64,000 bases of DNA, taken from Diploptera punctata. Taxonomy: Eukaryota > Arthropoda > Insecta > Blattodea > Blaberidae. Position numbers and translations under genes: made by a program. Below the pieces are notes generated by a model. The model worked only from the letters and a program-made list of their open reading frames with translations, did no database searches and was not told the origin of the DNA. Below are positions 1 to 11,953 of the stretch, one piece after another. Every line of letters begins with the position of its first letter. Position 1 is the first letter of the stretch. The stretch covers positions 425,501 to 489,500 of the forward strand of contig JASPKZ010005708.1 in the NCBI GenBank assembly GCA_030220185.1. Reading direction: 5' to 3'.

Positions 1-95
1 ATAACTTAAAGTAAAAATATATATTGGAGGAAGATCAATGGATGGACAGAGAGAAATGGCGTTTGGTTTCCGGAAGACGGCGGCAGCTGTCATGA

Positions 96-139
96 TACCG
101 GATGATGATGATGATATATATATATATATATATATATAT
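96..139. repeat. compound microsatellite (GAT)n(TA)n
   Basis: A short GAT run passes directly into about 13 TA units. This is simple sequence with no coding sense. Confidence 0.9.
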
Positions 140-305
140 GGTTAGTACATGAGGGAGAAACATCTATAACCAGGGGATTGGATAGACCGACAAAATTGGC
201 TATTGGGAATCGGACGATGTCAAAGGCATTAATCAACCGATGATCTATCTATAATTTAAAGTTGCTGTGTTAAATTTTGAAAATACGACTTATTATTCTT
301 TAGTA

Positions 306-1920
306 TTCCTTGTTAAGCTCCAAAGCTGTCCCATAATATTCCATGCTCATACTGTATTTAATTCCAATTCCTTATTAAGCTCCAAAGCGGTCCCATAATA
401 TTCCATGCTCATACTGTATTTAATTCCAACTCCTTATTAAGCTCCAAAGCTGTGTCATAATATTCCATGCTCATACTGTATTTAATTCCAATTCCTTATA
501 TAAGCTCCAAAGCTGTCCCATAATATTCCATGCTCATACTGTATTTAATTCCAATTCCTTATATAAGCTCAAAAGCTGTCCCATAATATTCCATGCTCAT
601 ACTGTATTTAATTCCAATTCCTTATTAAGCTCTAAAGCTGTCCCATAATATTCCAAGCTCATGCTGTATTTAATTCCAACTCCTTATTAAGCTCCAAAGC
701 TGTCCCATAATATTCCATGCTCATACTGTATTTAATTCCAACTCCTTATTAAGCTCCAAAGCTGTCCCATAATATTCCATGCTCATACTGTATTTAATTC
801 CAACTCCTTATTAAGCTCCAAAGCTGTCCCATAATATTCCATGCTCATACTGTATTTAATTCCAACTCCTTATTAAGCTCCAAAGCTGTCCCATAATATT
901 CCATGCGCATACTGTATTTAATTGCAACTCCGTATTAAGCTCCAAAGCTGTCTCATAATATTCCATGCTCATACTGTATTTAATTCCAACTCCTTATTAA
1001 GCTCCAAAGCTGTCCCATAATATTCCATGCTCATACTGTATTTAATTCCAACTCCTTATAAAGCTCCAAAGCTGTCCCATAATATTCCATGCTCATACTG
1101 TATTTAATTCCAACTTCGTATTAAGCTCCAAAGCTGTCCCATAATAATCCATGCTCATACTGTATTTAATTCCAACTCCTTATTAAGATCCAAAGCTGTC
1201 CCATAATATTCCATGCTCATACTGAATTTAATTCCAACTCCTTATTATGCTCCAAAGCTGTTCCATAATATTCCATGCTCATACTGTATTTAATTCCAAT
1301 TCCTTATTAAACTCCAAAGCTGTGTCATAATATTCCATGCTCATACTGTATTTAATTCAAACTCCTTATTAAGCTCCAAATCTGTCCCATAATATTCCAT
1401 GCTCATACTGTATTTAATTCCAACTCCTTATTAAGCTCCAAGGCTGTCCCATAATATTCCATGCTCATACTGTATTTAATTCCAACTCCTTATTAAGCTC
1501 CAAAGCTGTCCCATAATATTCCATGCTCATACTGTAGGCTATTTAATTCCATCTCCTTATGAAGCTCCAAAGCTGTCCCATAATATTCCATGCTCATACT
1601 GTATTTAATTCCAACTCCTTATTAAGCTTCAAAGCTGTCCCATAATATTCCATGCTCATACTGTATTTAATTCCAACTCCTTATTAAGCTCCAAAGCTGT
1701 CCCATAACATTCCATGCTCATACTGTATTTAATTCCAACTCCTTAATAAGCTCCAAAGCTGTCCCATAACATTCCATGCTCATACAGTATTTAATTCCAA
1801 CTCCTTATTAAGCTCCAAAGCTGTCCCATAACATTCCATGCTCATACTGTATTTAATTCCAACTCCTTATTAAGCTCCAAAGCTGTCCCATAATATTTCA
1901 TGCTCATACTGTATTTAATT
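306..1920. repeat. 62-bp satellite array, about 26 units
   Basis: The same unit recurs head to tail. The motif GCTCATACTG recurs at 781, 843 (+62) and onward at that spacing. Each unit contains AAGCTCCAAAGCTGTCCC, ATAATATTCCATGC and TGTATTTAATTCCAACTCC. Units differ by scattered substitutions; one near 1540 carries a 5-bp insertion and those near 490-560 read TATATAAG. The array stops abruptly at about 1920. No frame is open across units, so this is a non-coding tandem satellite. Confidence 0.97.
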
Positions 1921-2677
1921 TGAATATAGTGTCACTAATTGCATGTATTAGGCGTTGAGATGGTCGTTAATGTAGGCCTATATGTAATTCTCTCTTATGA
2001 CTCCAGAAGTCACTGATACCGGTCACGTTGGAACAGGTAGAATTTCTTTACTAACTTCACACCAGATTAAAATAGTTCTCAATAACGTTCTTCATAATCA
2101 CATATTATTCTGCTTTAAGTCTTTCACATAACACAATATATCTTATGCTATATTTCTTCACACCTGCAGTTGCAATGAGTTCTTGTTCAGCACACCCAGC
2201 TTCACTCAAAGCTTCCAATCCACTTCATGGGTCGAATTCCAGACCATGAATGAATGATGACTCTGATTCCTGTATAGTAAATGGGAGGGTTGAACTACCC
2301 GAAGCCCAGGCTTGATCTTTCTCGAATCGAAACCTCGGTAGGCCGATCCTCTTGATCACAGACTCATTGCAATCTTAGCTCCCTGATTCTCTCTAATATT
2401 CAGTATGGAGAAAATTAAGATCTGGTTAGGAATTCTACAGCTTTCGCAATGGTCGCTAGCTCAGAGATATTAGTCAGATTGCTGCAAATGTTTTTAATAA
2501 TTTGAAAATGGGGAGTTTCTGTTTATTTCTGCAGATTGAACTGTATTTAAACTAATACTCTATAAGACCTTCAATGACTAAGAGTTAGATCGGCATACTT
2601 GAAATCAGAAGAAATGGTTTTGTATTTAATTTATTTAAAACAGTTATTTGGCATATTTACTAATATTCAGCAGCGGC
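1921..2677. other. non-coding, nothing recognised
   Basis: AT-rich sequence between the satellite and the first SINE. A stretch at about 2225-2350 shares the wording GAATTCCAGACCATG with the tRNA-like repeat near 44870, so a decayed SINE is possible. No open frame of note. Confidence 0.4.
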
Positions 2678-2699
2678 GGACTTCTGTTTCTGTTCCAGC

Positions 2700-3004
2700 T
2701 AAAAAAAATAAATAAACTCCATGGCGCGACAGACCTAGAAGGCCTTGGTCTACCATCGGGCTGCTAGCCTCACATCCACAGGTGTTAATCAGAGGTAGAC
2801 GATCATCCAGCCATTATAGCTAGTTTTCTCAACCTGGAGCCGCTAATTATTGTAGCTCCCAAATGCCTCACGATGCTGGGAGCGCATCGTTCCCATACTA
2901 GCCGAAATTCCACGAGAAATTTTTCCCTCATGGAGACCCGCACCAGCTCAAGTCCCGAGCTCTGATCCAAGGCACCTTGCCTTAACCACTAAGCTACGGC
3001 GCCA
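2700..3004 (-). mobile_element. SINE, family S2
   Basis: A tRNA-derived retroposon lying on the minus strand. The tRNA-like head is at the high-coordinate end, where the plus strand reads CCTTAACCACTAAGCTACGG, the complement of an A box. The body matches the copy at 37363-37698. The A-rich tail AAAAAAAATAAATAAA sits at 2701-2716. The flanks share GACTTCTGTTCCAGC (about 2678-2699 and 3004-3019), with a 6-bp internal repeat on the left side, so a target-site duplication is visible. Confidence 0.85.
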
Positions 3005-3019
3005 GACTTCTGTTCCAGC

Positions 3020-3933
3020 ATTTGCTCTAAAAGCATGAGAAACTGGTTATTAATTCGTATAATAACGTAGGTTATATTTTAGGATTTACTCTACAATGTC
3101 TGAAAGTGAGGCTTTATGAATGAATTGAGATGTAATTTCGAAACTAATTAGTAAAAGTGTTTAATCCTTCCGATATATTTAATTTAAATGCATGTTATGT
3201 TGTATTTCATTATTTTAAATAAATAAATATTAACAAGTAGGTCTACTAACACGTATTCAACAATGATACAAAAAGTAACCATAGAATGTGCTCGCGATGA
3301 ATTGCTCGAATATAATGTTGCAGTTGAGGCTATTGTGACTATTCGAGGATAAAATTTCAATAAAAACAATATATCCAAATATATGCAAACAAAAAAATGT
3401 TAATTGCATAAATCCACAGTTATAAAATATGTAGTCAGCAATTTTCTACATTACTGTAACAGGTAACAAATGAAAGATGATTAAAACCAGTGCAGACCAG
3501 TACTGTCAGTTTTTACAAAAGTAAATACAAATGGTAGACTATCATAATTGAGACCCTTAGAACCCAAGGGGTATTAGTAATAGGTCAGTTTTAAGTAAAT
3601 TATGTTCAAAGTTGAGACACTCCATATTATGTGAATGTCTTAGCAGTTTTCTCTTCAGCCACTAGATTTCAGCACCAGACAGATTTCACTTGTATCCATT
3701 GGCCACTCAGATTAGAATCGAATTTTTACAAAATTTCTACTTTGTAGTATTATACTTCAATTAGACCTACAATTTGAATTTTTTAAATGTATTTACAAAA
3801 TGTATTTCATAAATTCAAATAAATTAATTGTATGTATCACTTTGTCCTTGAGGCAATCCTCTAATGGGAAAGTTGTATATAATAAGTACTAAAATCTACA
3901 TTGAACTCAAAAATTAACAGTTTTTCCCTTGTA
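3020..3933. other. non-coding, nothing recognised
   Basis: AT-rich sequence between the S2 SINE and the Tc1-like element. A 64-codon minus-strand frame near 3184-3378 resembles nothing known to me. Confidence 0.4.
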
Positions 3934-4107
3934 CACCCTTAGACAAAAAAAAAATGTCATCTTTCTATCAACCGATCGGGGAACTTCGTGAGCACTCGCA
4001 GAAGCCTTATTCACATTAACACGTTTTCAGTAATTGTACTGCGTTTTTGCTAGTTAACGCAGTGCACACTCAAGTAACATAAAAGAGAGAGCTTGCCTTT
4101 GTATGTT

Positions 4108-4188
4108 TCCGTGGTCGAGAGGTTTAACACACAACATCTGCGTTCGTAACATCACGGGTTCGATTCCCGTTCTACTTTTTTTTTTACC
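4108..4188 (+). other. tRNA-like sequence with B box and T run (left arm)
   Basis: The stretch has an A-box-like part (GTGGTCGAGAGG) and a clear B box inside CACGGGTTCGATTCCCG, followed at once by about ten T residues, the usual stop signal for RNA polymerase III. The acceptor arm does not pair, so it is not a functional tRNA gene. It reads inward from the left TIR of the Tc1-like element. Confidence 0.6.
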
Positions 4189-4342
4189 GACTGTTAGGAT
4201 AGCATTTCGCCTGTAATATAGTTTCATATTTAATTTTACATTTCAGTTTTATGGTTTTAATGCACACACAAAGCACATAAATGAAAACCTTCTAATAATT
4301 AAATGAAGAAAGAAAATAATATCTTCTAAAATGAAAACTTTA

Positions 4343-4510
4343 ACAAAATTAATATCGGGTGTATGAACCCTCAGCATCTATTACCGCCCTCAATCTGCGA
4401 GGCATTGATGCAATCAAATTTCTACAGCCACGTGGACTTTTGGCTAGAGCATCCCAGACGTCCTGAATTTGTGCCCATAAGCCATCTTTCGTCCATTTGC
4501 ATGACAATTA
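4343..4510 (-). pseudogene. Tc1-like transposase, C-terminal fragment
   Basis: Read on the minus strand, the translation contains LWAQIQDVWDAL, NLIASMPRRLRAVIDA and GSYTRY. In order this matches the extreme C-terminus of Tc1-type transposases, the region after the last catalytic glutamate, where the family typically reads NLW, then a helix, then SMPRR and VI-A-GG-T-Y. The HTH region and the whole DDE core are absent from the 1-kb element. The family match is from recognition of this conserved tail; no search was run. Confidence 0.85.
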
Positions 4511-4732
4511 GAGTTCATTATAAACAAACTTGTTAGAGGCTGTTGCTTTTGAGCAGAACGTGTGCGTATCAGTCTATTAAAATCAATACATTGACATTAC
4601 CTAGAACAAACCCTGAATGTGGTAAAATAATTGTTACAATAACGATATTACAATTGATTTAGTTCAATTGTCAAAATAAAATGTATTTAATTCATGAAAC
4701 ATTTTAATACAAATATCACGAAAAAAAACTAC

Positions 4733-4815
4733 ATAACTGAGGACGCGAACCTGCGACCTTCATTAACAGAAACAGTGACTGCATGCTTTACCGCTGGCCT
4801 AACACGGCACGTAAG
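4733..4815 (-). other. tRNA-like sequence with B box and T run (right arm)
   Basis: On the minus strand this has an A-box-like AGGCCAGCGGTAAAGC and a B box in CGCAGGTTCGCGTCC, with an eight-T run some 12 bases downstream. Layout and distance from the TIR mirror the tRNA-like stretch at 4108-4188. It is not a canonical tRNA. Confidence 0.5.
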
Positions 4816-4961
4816 AGTATCTTCACTCAGTTCATGCCACGCAGTAGCTCAGGATCTGCACAATTATGACTAGTTTACTAGTGTTAACCCAGCGCTGTGT
4901 CGAGTAGGACTTAAAGAAATATGCGTTCAAGAGATGACTCATTTTTTTGTCTAAGGGTGTA

Positions 4962-6125
4962 GCTCTTGGCTTCTAAGGGTCTCGTTATATTTTTCTAACA
5001 TATTTTTTAATCAGCCTTGTAACGAAATATGTAGCCTACCGATGATTAACTTAGGCATATTATTAATGTATAATTTGCAGTTGTTATCCTTGCTTCTTTT
5101 CTTATTAATTTTGCATGGTTTATTCACACGTTGTTTGAAGTTTCGTGCGTTCTTGTAAATATTACAGTTATGGTATTGTATTTTTTTGGCCATTTTATAA
5201 GACTATGAAGCACTGAAATGAGACTTATGAAATAAAACATACATTGAATTTTAAGATTACAGGCAGTCTAAAATCAGTCATGTTGTTGCTTGTTTTAATT
5301 CAGTATCATGTTTCGCTGCAGTTTGAATAAAATGAGAATGATATTGGCTATATACGTGCAGAAAGGGAGCGATATACCACAATTGAAGTTCAAATTCTTC
5401 ACGCCTAATACGTGTCCATATTGATGGCGCCAGTTAGGCTCCATTGAAAAGAAAATGCGGTTTTGTACGCTGCCAGTGGTTTATCGCCTTTACACAATGA
5501 TTAATCTGAAGAGGTTTTGCTACTAGGACCCAATCTAACAGTTCCCGGCAGTTGAGAAACCAACGTGTACCATTAATTCGAGGTTAGAAGTAGCCGCAGG
5601 TGATTTATAGCTCGTCATTACAGTGTTTGATGAATATGTAAACTTGTCGAATCGCATGCCCGTGGCTTTTAAGAAGTTAATGCCCTGTTCATTTTATCAA
5701 GACATCATGACCTGGTCTATTGTCTACAGGATGAATAGGCAAGCCCATATTCACATCCTTGCCAATATATTCACCTAACTATACATATTGTAATACTGCT
5801 TTTCATTCATGTATTTGCAATGCTGCACGTGTAGAATTTTAAACCACTTACAATTTAAAACGTTAAGGTTATATAATTTAGGTTCAGGTATTTTGAGATG
5901 CTTCAAATTGTTTGGCCTTATCGCGCCTAAGATATTTGGATCTGCACCAGGATGTTTTATATGTCAGTTGTATGTATTCATGTCTTGCACAAATGTACCT
6001 GATATTTAATTATGAAATGATTATTAATTGTCAACTATAGAATACTGTCCAATCTCATATATGAATTGTTAATATGGATATGAGAATATTAGATCAACAT
6101 TTCCATTTAGACCTGCATTGGCCAT
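4962..6125. other. non-coding, nothing recognised
   Basis: Unique-looking AT-rich DNA. Short frames at 5011-5193 (minus) and 5809-6009 (plus) show no domain or composition that would mark them as genes. Confidence 0.4.
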
Positions 6126-6127
6126 AT

Positions 6128-6232
<105 letters not shown>

Positions 6233-6297
6233 TTATTAGCATTTTATATAACAGTGCTTTTTAACAACTGATAATTCACATCTGGCGTTAACTGTCT

Positions 6298-6510
6298 ACA
6301 GTTTTGCTCAGAGTCTCTTGGTTCAGACTTGTGGTTTTTTACGAGTCGTAAATTTACGTCATGGGGCCACCGGTTTACTTATTTTCGGAAGAAAGCCATA
6401 ATAAGTATTTTATACGTCCTTAAAAATCATTACATTCCGCACAGATTTGAACTTCGGAACCAGAGATGAGCGCGGTAACCAGTTGACAAGGACCGTCTTT
6501 ATAATGTGAT
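6298..6510 (-). mobile_element. SINE remnant, family S4
   Basis: Read on the minus strand it follows the same order as the copies at 34641-34875 and 54860-55145: a degenerate tRNA-like head (GGTTACCGCGCTCATCTCTG), then TTTTTAAGGACGTA, then the CCGGTGGCCCCATGACGTA block, then TTTACG. It is strongly diverged and no target duplication is visible. Confidence 0.6.
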
Positions 6511-6939
6511 AGAATCGCATTATAAAGTCTGAACTCAAGTTACCCAGGATTTTCCTTCATCGGTGAGGGGGAAGAAATCAAGTTGTTCACCACTAGGATT
6601 TGAAGTGGAATCTCGAAAATTTTGCATATCTACTATTTTGAGTCACATCTATCGGTATGTAGTTGTTGAAATGAGTGGAGAGCCGATAAATCTAAAATAA
6701 ATGGAGAATGTGTTAAATTAAGTGAGCTATACCGGCGGTAGCATTGGTACCGAAAGGACAGGATTAAGGCTATAAGCGAGACAAAAAGTACCTTGGTTGA
6801 TAGAGTGTCAATCTTTCACCGTAAAAATACAACCATCAAGAAACCCGTATATGGATTCCACTGGGGTACATTTTTTCCGGAGGTAAAATAGTCCCCCCAT
6901 TCGATTCGCCGAGCGGGGACTACTTCGGGGAATCCATGG

Positions 6940-9150
6940 AAAATGCTCAAACACAAAGATATAGTCCTACAAACATGGAATGTTAGGATATTATAAGCTT
7001 ATAATAGTGGACACTAAAAATATTAACGCGAAAATTAGATAAATCACCCTTGGATATACTGTATTCGTTTTACAGGAAGTTAGATGGCAGGGAGAAGATA
7101 CTCAGGAATCAGGAAGCTTTACATTATCCTATGAGGGTGTAACGATACCAGAATTCGCAAAGAGATTTTTACTCCAAAGGAGGATCCTCTCAGCTATAAA
7201 AATAAAGTTTTGTTAGCGATAGAATATTGCATAATTGTAAAAGGTAAACGACATAATTTTGTAATAGGGATGACTTCTATCAAGAATTATAATGCGTATT
7301 TGATAGTTTTTCACGATATCATATCAGAATTATCTTAGGAGATTTTAATGCAAAAATATGACGGAAATATACATTCAGGTCAACAACAGACAAATTCAGT
7401 CTTCATGAAGATAATTACGACAATGGGGTTAGATTAGTCACCATTGCCACATCAGTGAATCTTATTGTTAGGCTAAGAGTACAACATTCCAGCATAAGGA
7501 TATTCATAAATACACCTAGACGTCTCCAGATGGTAAAACTCGAAACTAGATAGACCATGTATTTAGTGGATAAACCCTGGTACATTAGCATCTTCGACTT
7601 TAGGTCAGTTAGAGGGCTAGACTGCAATTCGTATCATCATCTGGTTAGAGTTAAAATTATAGAATGGTTATCGCTAATGAGAGGAACAAACACTGAAGAT
7701 CAATCTGAAAATTCAAGTAAAAAAACTTGAGAAACTATAAACTCGGAAAGAATAGTCTCCAGATCAAAATGGCTAATAGATTTGAAAATGTGGCAACCGA
7801 AGAATAAATATATAGCCTAAATAAAATATAGGAAGGCTACAAGGATACTACTAAATTGTCAGCATCAGAAAGCGTAGGTTATTTAAATAAGGGACAAAAC
7901 AAGAATTGTTTGGTGAGACATGTGCCGACAATGTAAAGAAAAGAAAGCTAGCAAAAAAGATTAGGTTACACTAGCCAAATCAAGTCATTTACAACAGTTG
8001 GGTAAAATTACACGGGAAACCATAAGGTTATTAAAGAGTAAAAAAGAGGGAATAGTTGAGAGAAAAGATTAATTATCTTGAAATAAATGAAAAAAAAAAT
8101 CAGAAAATTATATTGGTAAATTAGGATAGAGAGAAAAGGGTTTCAGGCTAGAACAAGCATAATTAGAAATTAAAATGGGGATATAATTGCAGATTCCAGG
8201 AATATATATTAAATAGGTGGAAAACTTATTTTAATCAGCATTTTAAATGTTAATGCAGAACAGGATATTGAAGAGAATGATTTGCATACAACAGTAATGT
8301 TATTCGCTGAACCAAGTGCATAAGATGTTGAAACGGCGATAGAAAAATTAAAGATGTATAAAGCATCCGGTTTAGATGGAATCCCAGCAGAACTAATAAA
8401 ATCAGGTGGGGAAAAAATGATGGATAAGATACGTCGGTTGCTTAATATGATTTGGGAAAAAGAGGCTCTTCCAAATGAATTGAAAAAATCGATTATCATA
8501 TCATTCTATAATGAAGGAAATACAACTGATTGCAACAACTACAGGGGCATCTCATTACTTTCAGCTTCGTACAAAATTCTAACAAACATATTAGAATCCA
8601 CACCTACACCCTCTATTGATGACGTAATAGGTGACCATCAATGTAGATTTAGAAGAAACAGGACTTCATTAGATCAGAATTTTATAATAAGACAGATTCT
8701 AGAAAATAAATGGAAATATAAATGCACTGTGCATCAGCTATAAGCAGAGTTTAAAAAAAGCATACTATTCAGTTAAGAGGGAGAAGTTATATAGTATCCT
8801 GCTGAAGTTCGGAATTCCTAAAAAGTTGTACTTATTTGAATATGTCTAAATGGTACAAAGGGTAGGATGCATGTAGGCCAACAGTTTTCAGGTACTTTTG
8901 AAATCCACAGTGGGTTAAAGCAAGGAGATTAACTACCTCCTCTACTCTTCAATTTTGTACTAGAGCATACCATCAAACCCTCAGAGGATGAAGAAGACGT
9001 ACAATTCCATGGTATATAAGCAGTTGGTTTATGCTGAGGAGATGCTAAGGGCCAACATGCACAAACTTTGATTAACACTAAGAAATTGGGAGTGGAAGTG
9101 AATATCAGTAAAATTAATTATATGGTCATATATAGAAATAGGCCTACATT
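6940..9150 (+). pseudogene. LINE-A: non-LTR retrotransposon endonuclease/reverse transcriptase, decayed
   Basis: One long ORF can be followed through many frameshifts and stops. In order: an endonuclease start around 6990 (TWNV-like); LQEVRWQGE-like near 7075; GDFNAKI of the endonuclease near 7340; DIHKYTWTSPDGKT-like and IDHV near 7495-7560; then the reverse transcriptase. The best-kept part (8354-8743) contains KASGLDGIPAELIKSGG, NYRGISLLS and the H-QCRFRRNRTS block. After that come SVKREKLYSILLKFGI, SGLKQGD and LLFNFVLEH near 8755-8975. The catalytic YADD box near 9035 is decayed to YAEE. The fragment ends after NISKINYMVIYRN at about 9150. The product would nick target DNA and copy element RNA; this copy cannot. 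I recognise the type as common in insects but do not assign a clade. Confidence 0.85.
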
Positions 9151-9195
9151 ATTGTTACGTAAATGGACAATTAATGACAAATGATGACAATTTGT

Positions 9196-9515
9196 TTCAC
9201 ATCCATATAACTGGGAGAGTAACATGTTTATATACGAGTTTTTTTTTTTTAGAGGTATTGGGGCAAGAGTCCGTGAAATGCATAAAAGTAATGCATTTCC
9301 AGAATTGAACGTACGTTTAATTTCTTTGTGCAGCTCATTCCTGTTTGTAATTATTGTTCGTAGGTATTTTAATTTAGCCACTTCTTAAAGTTTTCCATCA
9401 TTTAAATTCCATTTTCATTATACAATGCATTTCTGTGTATGACAATATATCTATTTTTATTGATATTTACTTTCAATCCCAATTTCTTAGTGTTACTCAA
9501 TTGTGTGTTGCTTTT
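9196..9515 (-). pseudogene. LINE-A C-terminal fragment, opposite strand
   Basis: On the minus strand the translation runs TKKLGLKVNINKN, then KLKYLRTIITNRNELHKEIKR, then SGNALLL and LSQLYGCET. This is the segment between the YADD box and the C-terminus of the same LINE type as 6940-9150. Its first part repeats content already present at the end of the plus copy (TKKLGVEVNISK), so this is a separate copy rather than an in-place inversion. The two meet tail to tail at about 9150-9196. Frameshifts lie near 9385-9410. Confidence 0.8.
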
Positions 9516-11270
9516 AGAGACTGTAAACTAATCACAATTTAACAATTTATAATCTTTTATAAGATTCATGATGTGTTCCGTTGAGGTTTATTCAAAATTA
9601 ATATAAAATTATAGAATTTATTTATATCAATTTATAATCGTTAGTCGTAATACGAGTCAATAATAGATGGAAGGGTTACCAATATACATTCTCTTAAAAC
9701 TACTTGTATATTTCAAATTTGTGTTAATTTTCATAGGTGAATTATACCCATTTAATGTAAATCGCTCTGCATTCGACACTTGTGTAGATATGATGTTATT
9801 TTTTATCTTAACCCGATTACTTTTTAATTACGTCATGATAATGGGTTTAGTTATAGTTCTAGGAAGTTTGTGGCTACATTTACTGGGAAACTTGCATCCG
9901 GTTTCTGAGAAAAGTTTGTATCTTGAGCACCTGTTAGTTGAGTAGCTATGAATATTAAAATCAGGTAGGTAGAAAATCTCCCGGCGCGAAGCTACCCCTT
10001 ATCTCCCCAAGCCATCTTATGCTGTGGAGATAATTTCAATTATGAACAAAGCCCCCTTGTCTGGCATTCAGTAGCACGTCCAGAGATTTCATACTGCATC
10101 AGACACTCTAGTTAAAATTAGATGGGAATATTTAACTTGTCAGGCTTTCTCAGAATTCTGTGACAGTGCTTGATCTTGTGCTGACATCAAGACTTTCCAC
10201 TTCTTCACTGACATAATTTAATGCAGTTAGTAAACAGGGGAAATTATAATGATTATTACATCAGTTTCTCATTTCTTAAGGATCCACTGAGTTGAAATTT
10301 CAGTTTTCTAAATACCTTAAATAGGATTATAATAAAGTAGAACCTACAAGTTATGTTCGGAGGATAACCAATTTATGATTGGTTACCATTCCGTATTCCT
10401 ACTTTTCATTACCTCTTACTCGAGAACGAAATAGCACCAGACGTGAATTAACAGTTTACTGTGTTTCTCCAAAATTCATATCGAAAAGAAAACGAAACGT
10501 TCTACATATTCTGAATGCTTCAAACACCAAGACGAACTGCTCAGTCTAAATGTTGCCAGATAATAAATTGAGGCTACAAATGCCGTATAGTTTAGTTTGT
10601 GTATTCGGTTACAGACAGTATTGAGCAACATTTTAGTACACACAATATTTTTTTGTTCATTGATAATAATAATAATTAAAAATTAAAAGGAAACATAGGC
10701 CTAGATATATAATTTATATTTTTCAGTTTTAAAAGCACAGAACACAGTTTTGTTTGATGATCATGCGTATTGAAATCGTCCATTGCGTTATTTTAAATAA
10801 TTGTTAGAGCATTTTATGATATAGTAATAGAATGATTTAGAATAATTAATGAACTTATGTTTTAGTTACTGAAGACAAGATTGGCCCAACATTGTTAAAT
10901 AATGAGACCGGACCAAGCCTTATTATGAGTAATATTCTATCACAAGGAATTAATTCAATTTCTATCGTAATTGCTTTAGAGTAAATTTGTAATAACATAA
11001 GCGATGAGCAGAAGTGAAATAGGTTCGTAAAAATTAATATGGGCAAAACATTGTTTTCGTTTTCGAAAAATGAAACTAATATATTTAGTAAATACATTAC
11101 TATTTAAATGCAAGGAATAATACATTTGCTGTACCCGAACCCGAAAATTAGAAGCAGTTTAAGTTAAGTCATAAATTAAAAGTGATCCAGGCCGCCGCAC
11201 CGAAGCGAACAGGTTGAAAATCCCTGGGATAGAATAGGCCTATAAGAGCTCAGGAAACACGAGAAATTTA
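9516..11270. other. non-coding, mostly unrecognised
   Basis: AT-rich. About 9562-9640 resembles 31108-31185 (shared AAGATTCA, GTTCCGTTGA and TATTCAAAATTAA), so a small interspersed repeat is present. A hydrophobic 92-codon plus frame at 9667-9945 has no recognisable family. About 9970-10160 is richer in GC and may be an unnamed repeat. Confidence 0.35.
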
Positions 11271-11951
11271 CAGGGTGTCCCATTCAAACCTGCCACATCT
11301 TTAATTAATCGTAACTAACAAAGTATGCGGAATTCTGAATTGAGGCCGGTATTAAACGAAACAGAAACTCAAAGAATTTTCATTGCCACACACTAAAACA
11401 CCTCTATATGTGCACCATCCTGCTTTAATTTCTTCATTATTTTCTTCTGAAACACGTGTTCGAGCACCTTCTGATTCTTTTTTAACGCTTCCAGTCGCCA
11501 GAAACTTCTCAAGCCATGCCTTAATGGTCTTCCCATCAGGTGCATTTCCTCCATATTCTCTCCGGTAATTTCTTTGCACTGTAATTATTGACCGTCTCTG
11601 CATACCACAAAAGAGTTTGTGCTCGTTGCTAAGCAGTCGCCATTTTGTTTTGTGTCATTATTGTCCAACATGTGACAGATGAATTAACTGCAACAATGAA
11701 AACAAAAATTCTTTGAGTAGAACGTTCCTATAATATATGCGTAATTATTATAATATCTATAAAGGTTCCGTTGGCCTCAAATTTCTTGAAAAGTTTTATC
11801 TTTAAGGGGGGAATTAGAGGTTAAACTCCTCTTTTAACTTACTGACTACTTAAATATGTTCACTAAATTTTAATACCAACCTCATTTCATAATTCCGCAT
11901 ACTTTGAGAGTTATGATTAATTAAAATGTGGGAGGTTTGAATGGGACAGTG
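11271..11951 (-). mobile_element. internally deleted mariner-like element
   Basis: Terminal inverted repeats of about 70 bp bound 681 bp. The left end has CAGGGTGTCCCATTCAAAC, and the right end complement has CACTGTCCCATTCAAAC, with later blocks such as AAAGTATGCGGAATT matching too. TA flanks both ends (11269-11270 and 11952-11953). Only the N-terminal DNA-binding part of a transposase remains. Confidence 0.9.
11352..11630 (-). pseudogene. mariner-like transposase, N-terminal HTH fragment
   Basis: The minus-strand frame reads ITVQRNYRREYGGNAPDG, then KTIKAWLEKFLATGSV and RTRVSEEN. This is the paired-like helix-turn-helix region that many insect Tc1/mariner-type transposases use to bind their TIRs. 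It is about 70 residues of an expected 340 or so. Everything after VSEEN is missing: the sequence changes to unrelated residues and then the TIR. No DDE residue is present, so the fragment could at most bind ends, not cut them. Confidence 0.85.
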
Positions 11952-11953
11952 TA

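Larger units (their letters stand above)
3934..4959 (-). mobile_element. Tc1-like DNA transposon with tRNA-like subterminal sequences
   Basis: The ends are inverted repeats. CACCCTTAGACAAAAAAA starts at 3934 and its complement ends at 4959, each flanked by a TA dinucleotide (3932-3933 and 4960-4961), as expected of a Tc1/mariner target duplication. The 1,026-bp body keeps only the C-terminus of a Tc1-type transposase on the minus strand. Two tRNA-like stretches lie about 175 and 145 bp from the ends, in opposite orientation and both reading inward toward a T run. The arms between TIR and tRNA-like parts share weak similarity, which suggests a much longer ancestral TIR. The element is non-autonomous and decayed. 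Confidence 0.8.

Noticed and set aside
306..1920. Regular repeats that could suggest a CRISPR array
   Set aside because: The units are contiguous, with no unique spacers, and the window is clearly eukaryotic.
4108..4178. A genuine tRNA gene with B box and terminator
   Set aside because: The acceptor stem does not pair and the D arm is irregular; it lies in an arm of a DNA transposon.
9667..9945. A 92-codon hydrophobic frame, possible membrane protein
   Set aside because: AT-rich sequence readily gives Leu/Ile/Phe-rich frames; no signal, family or repeat supports it.
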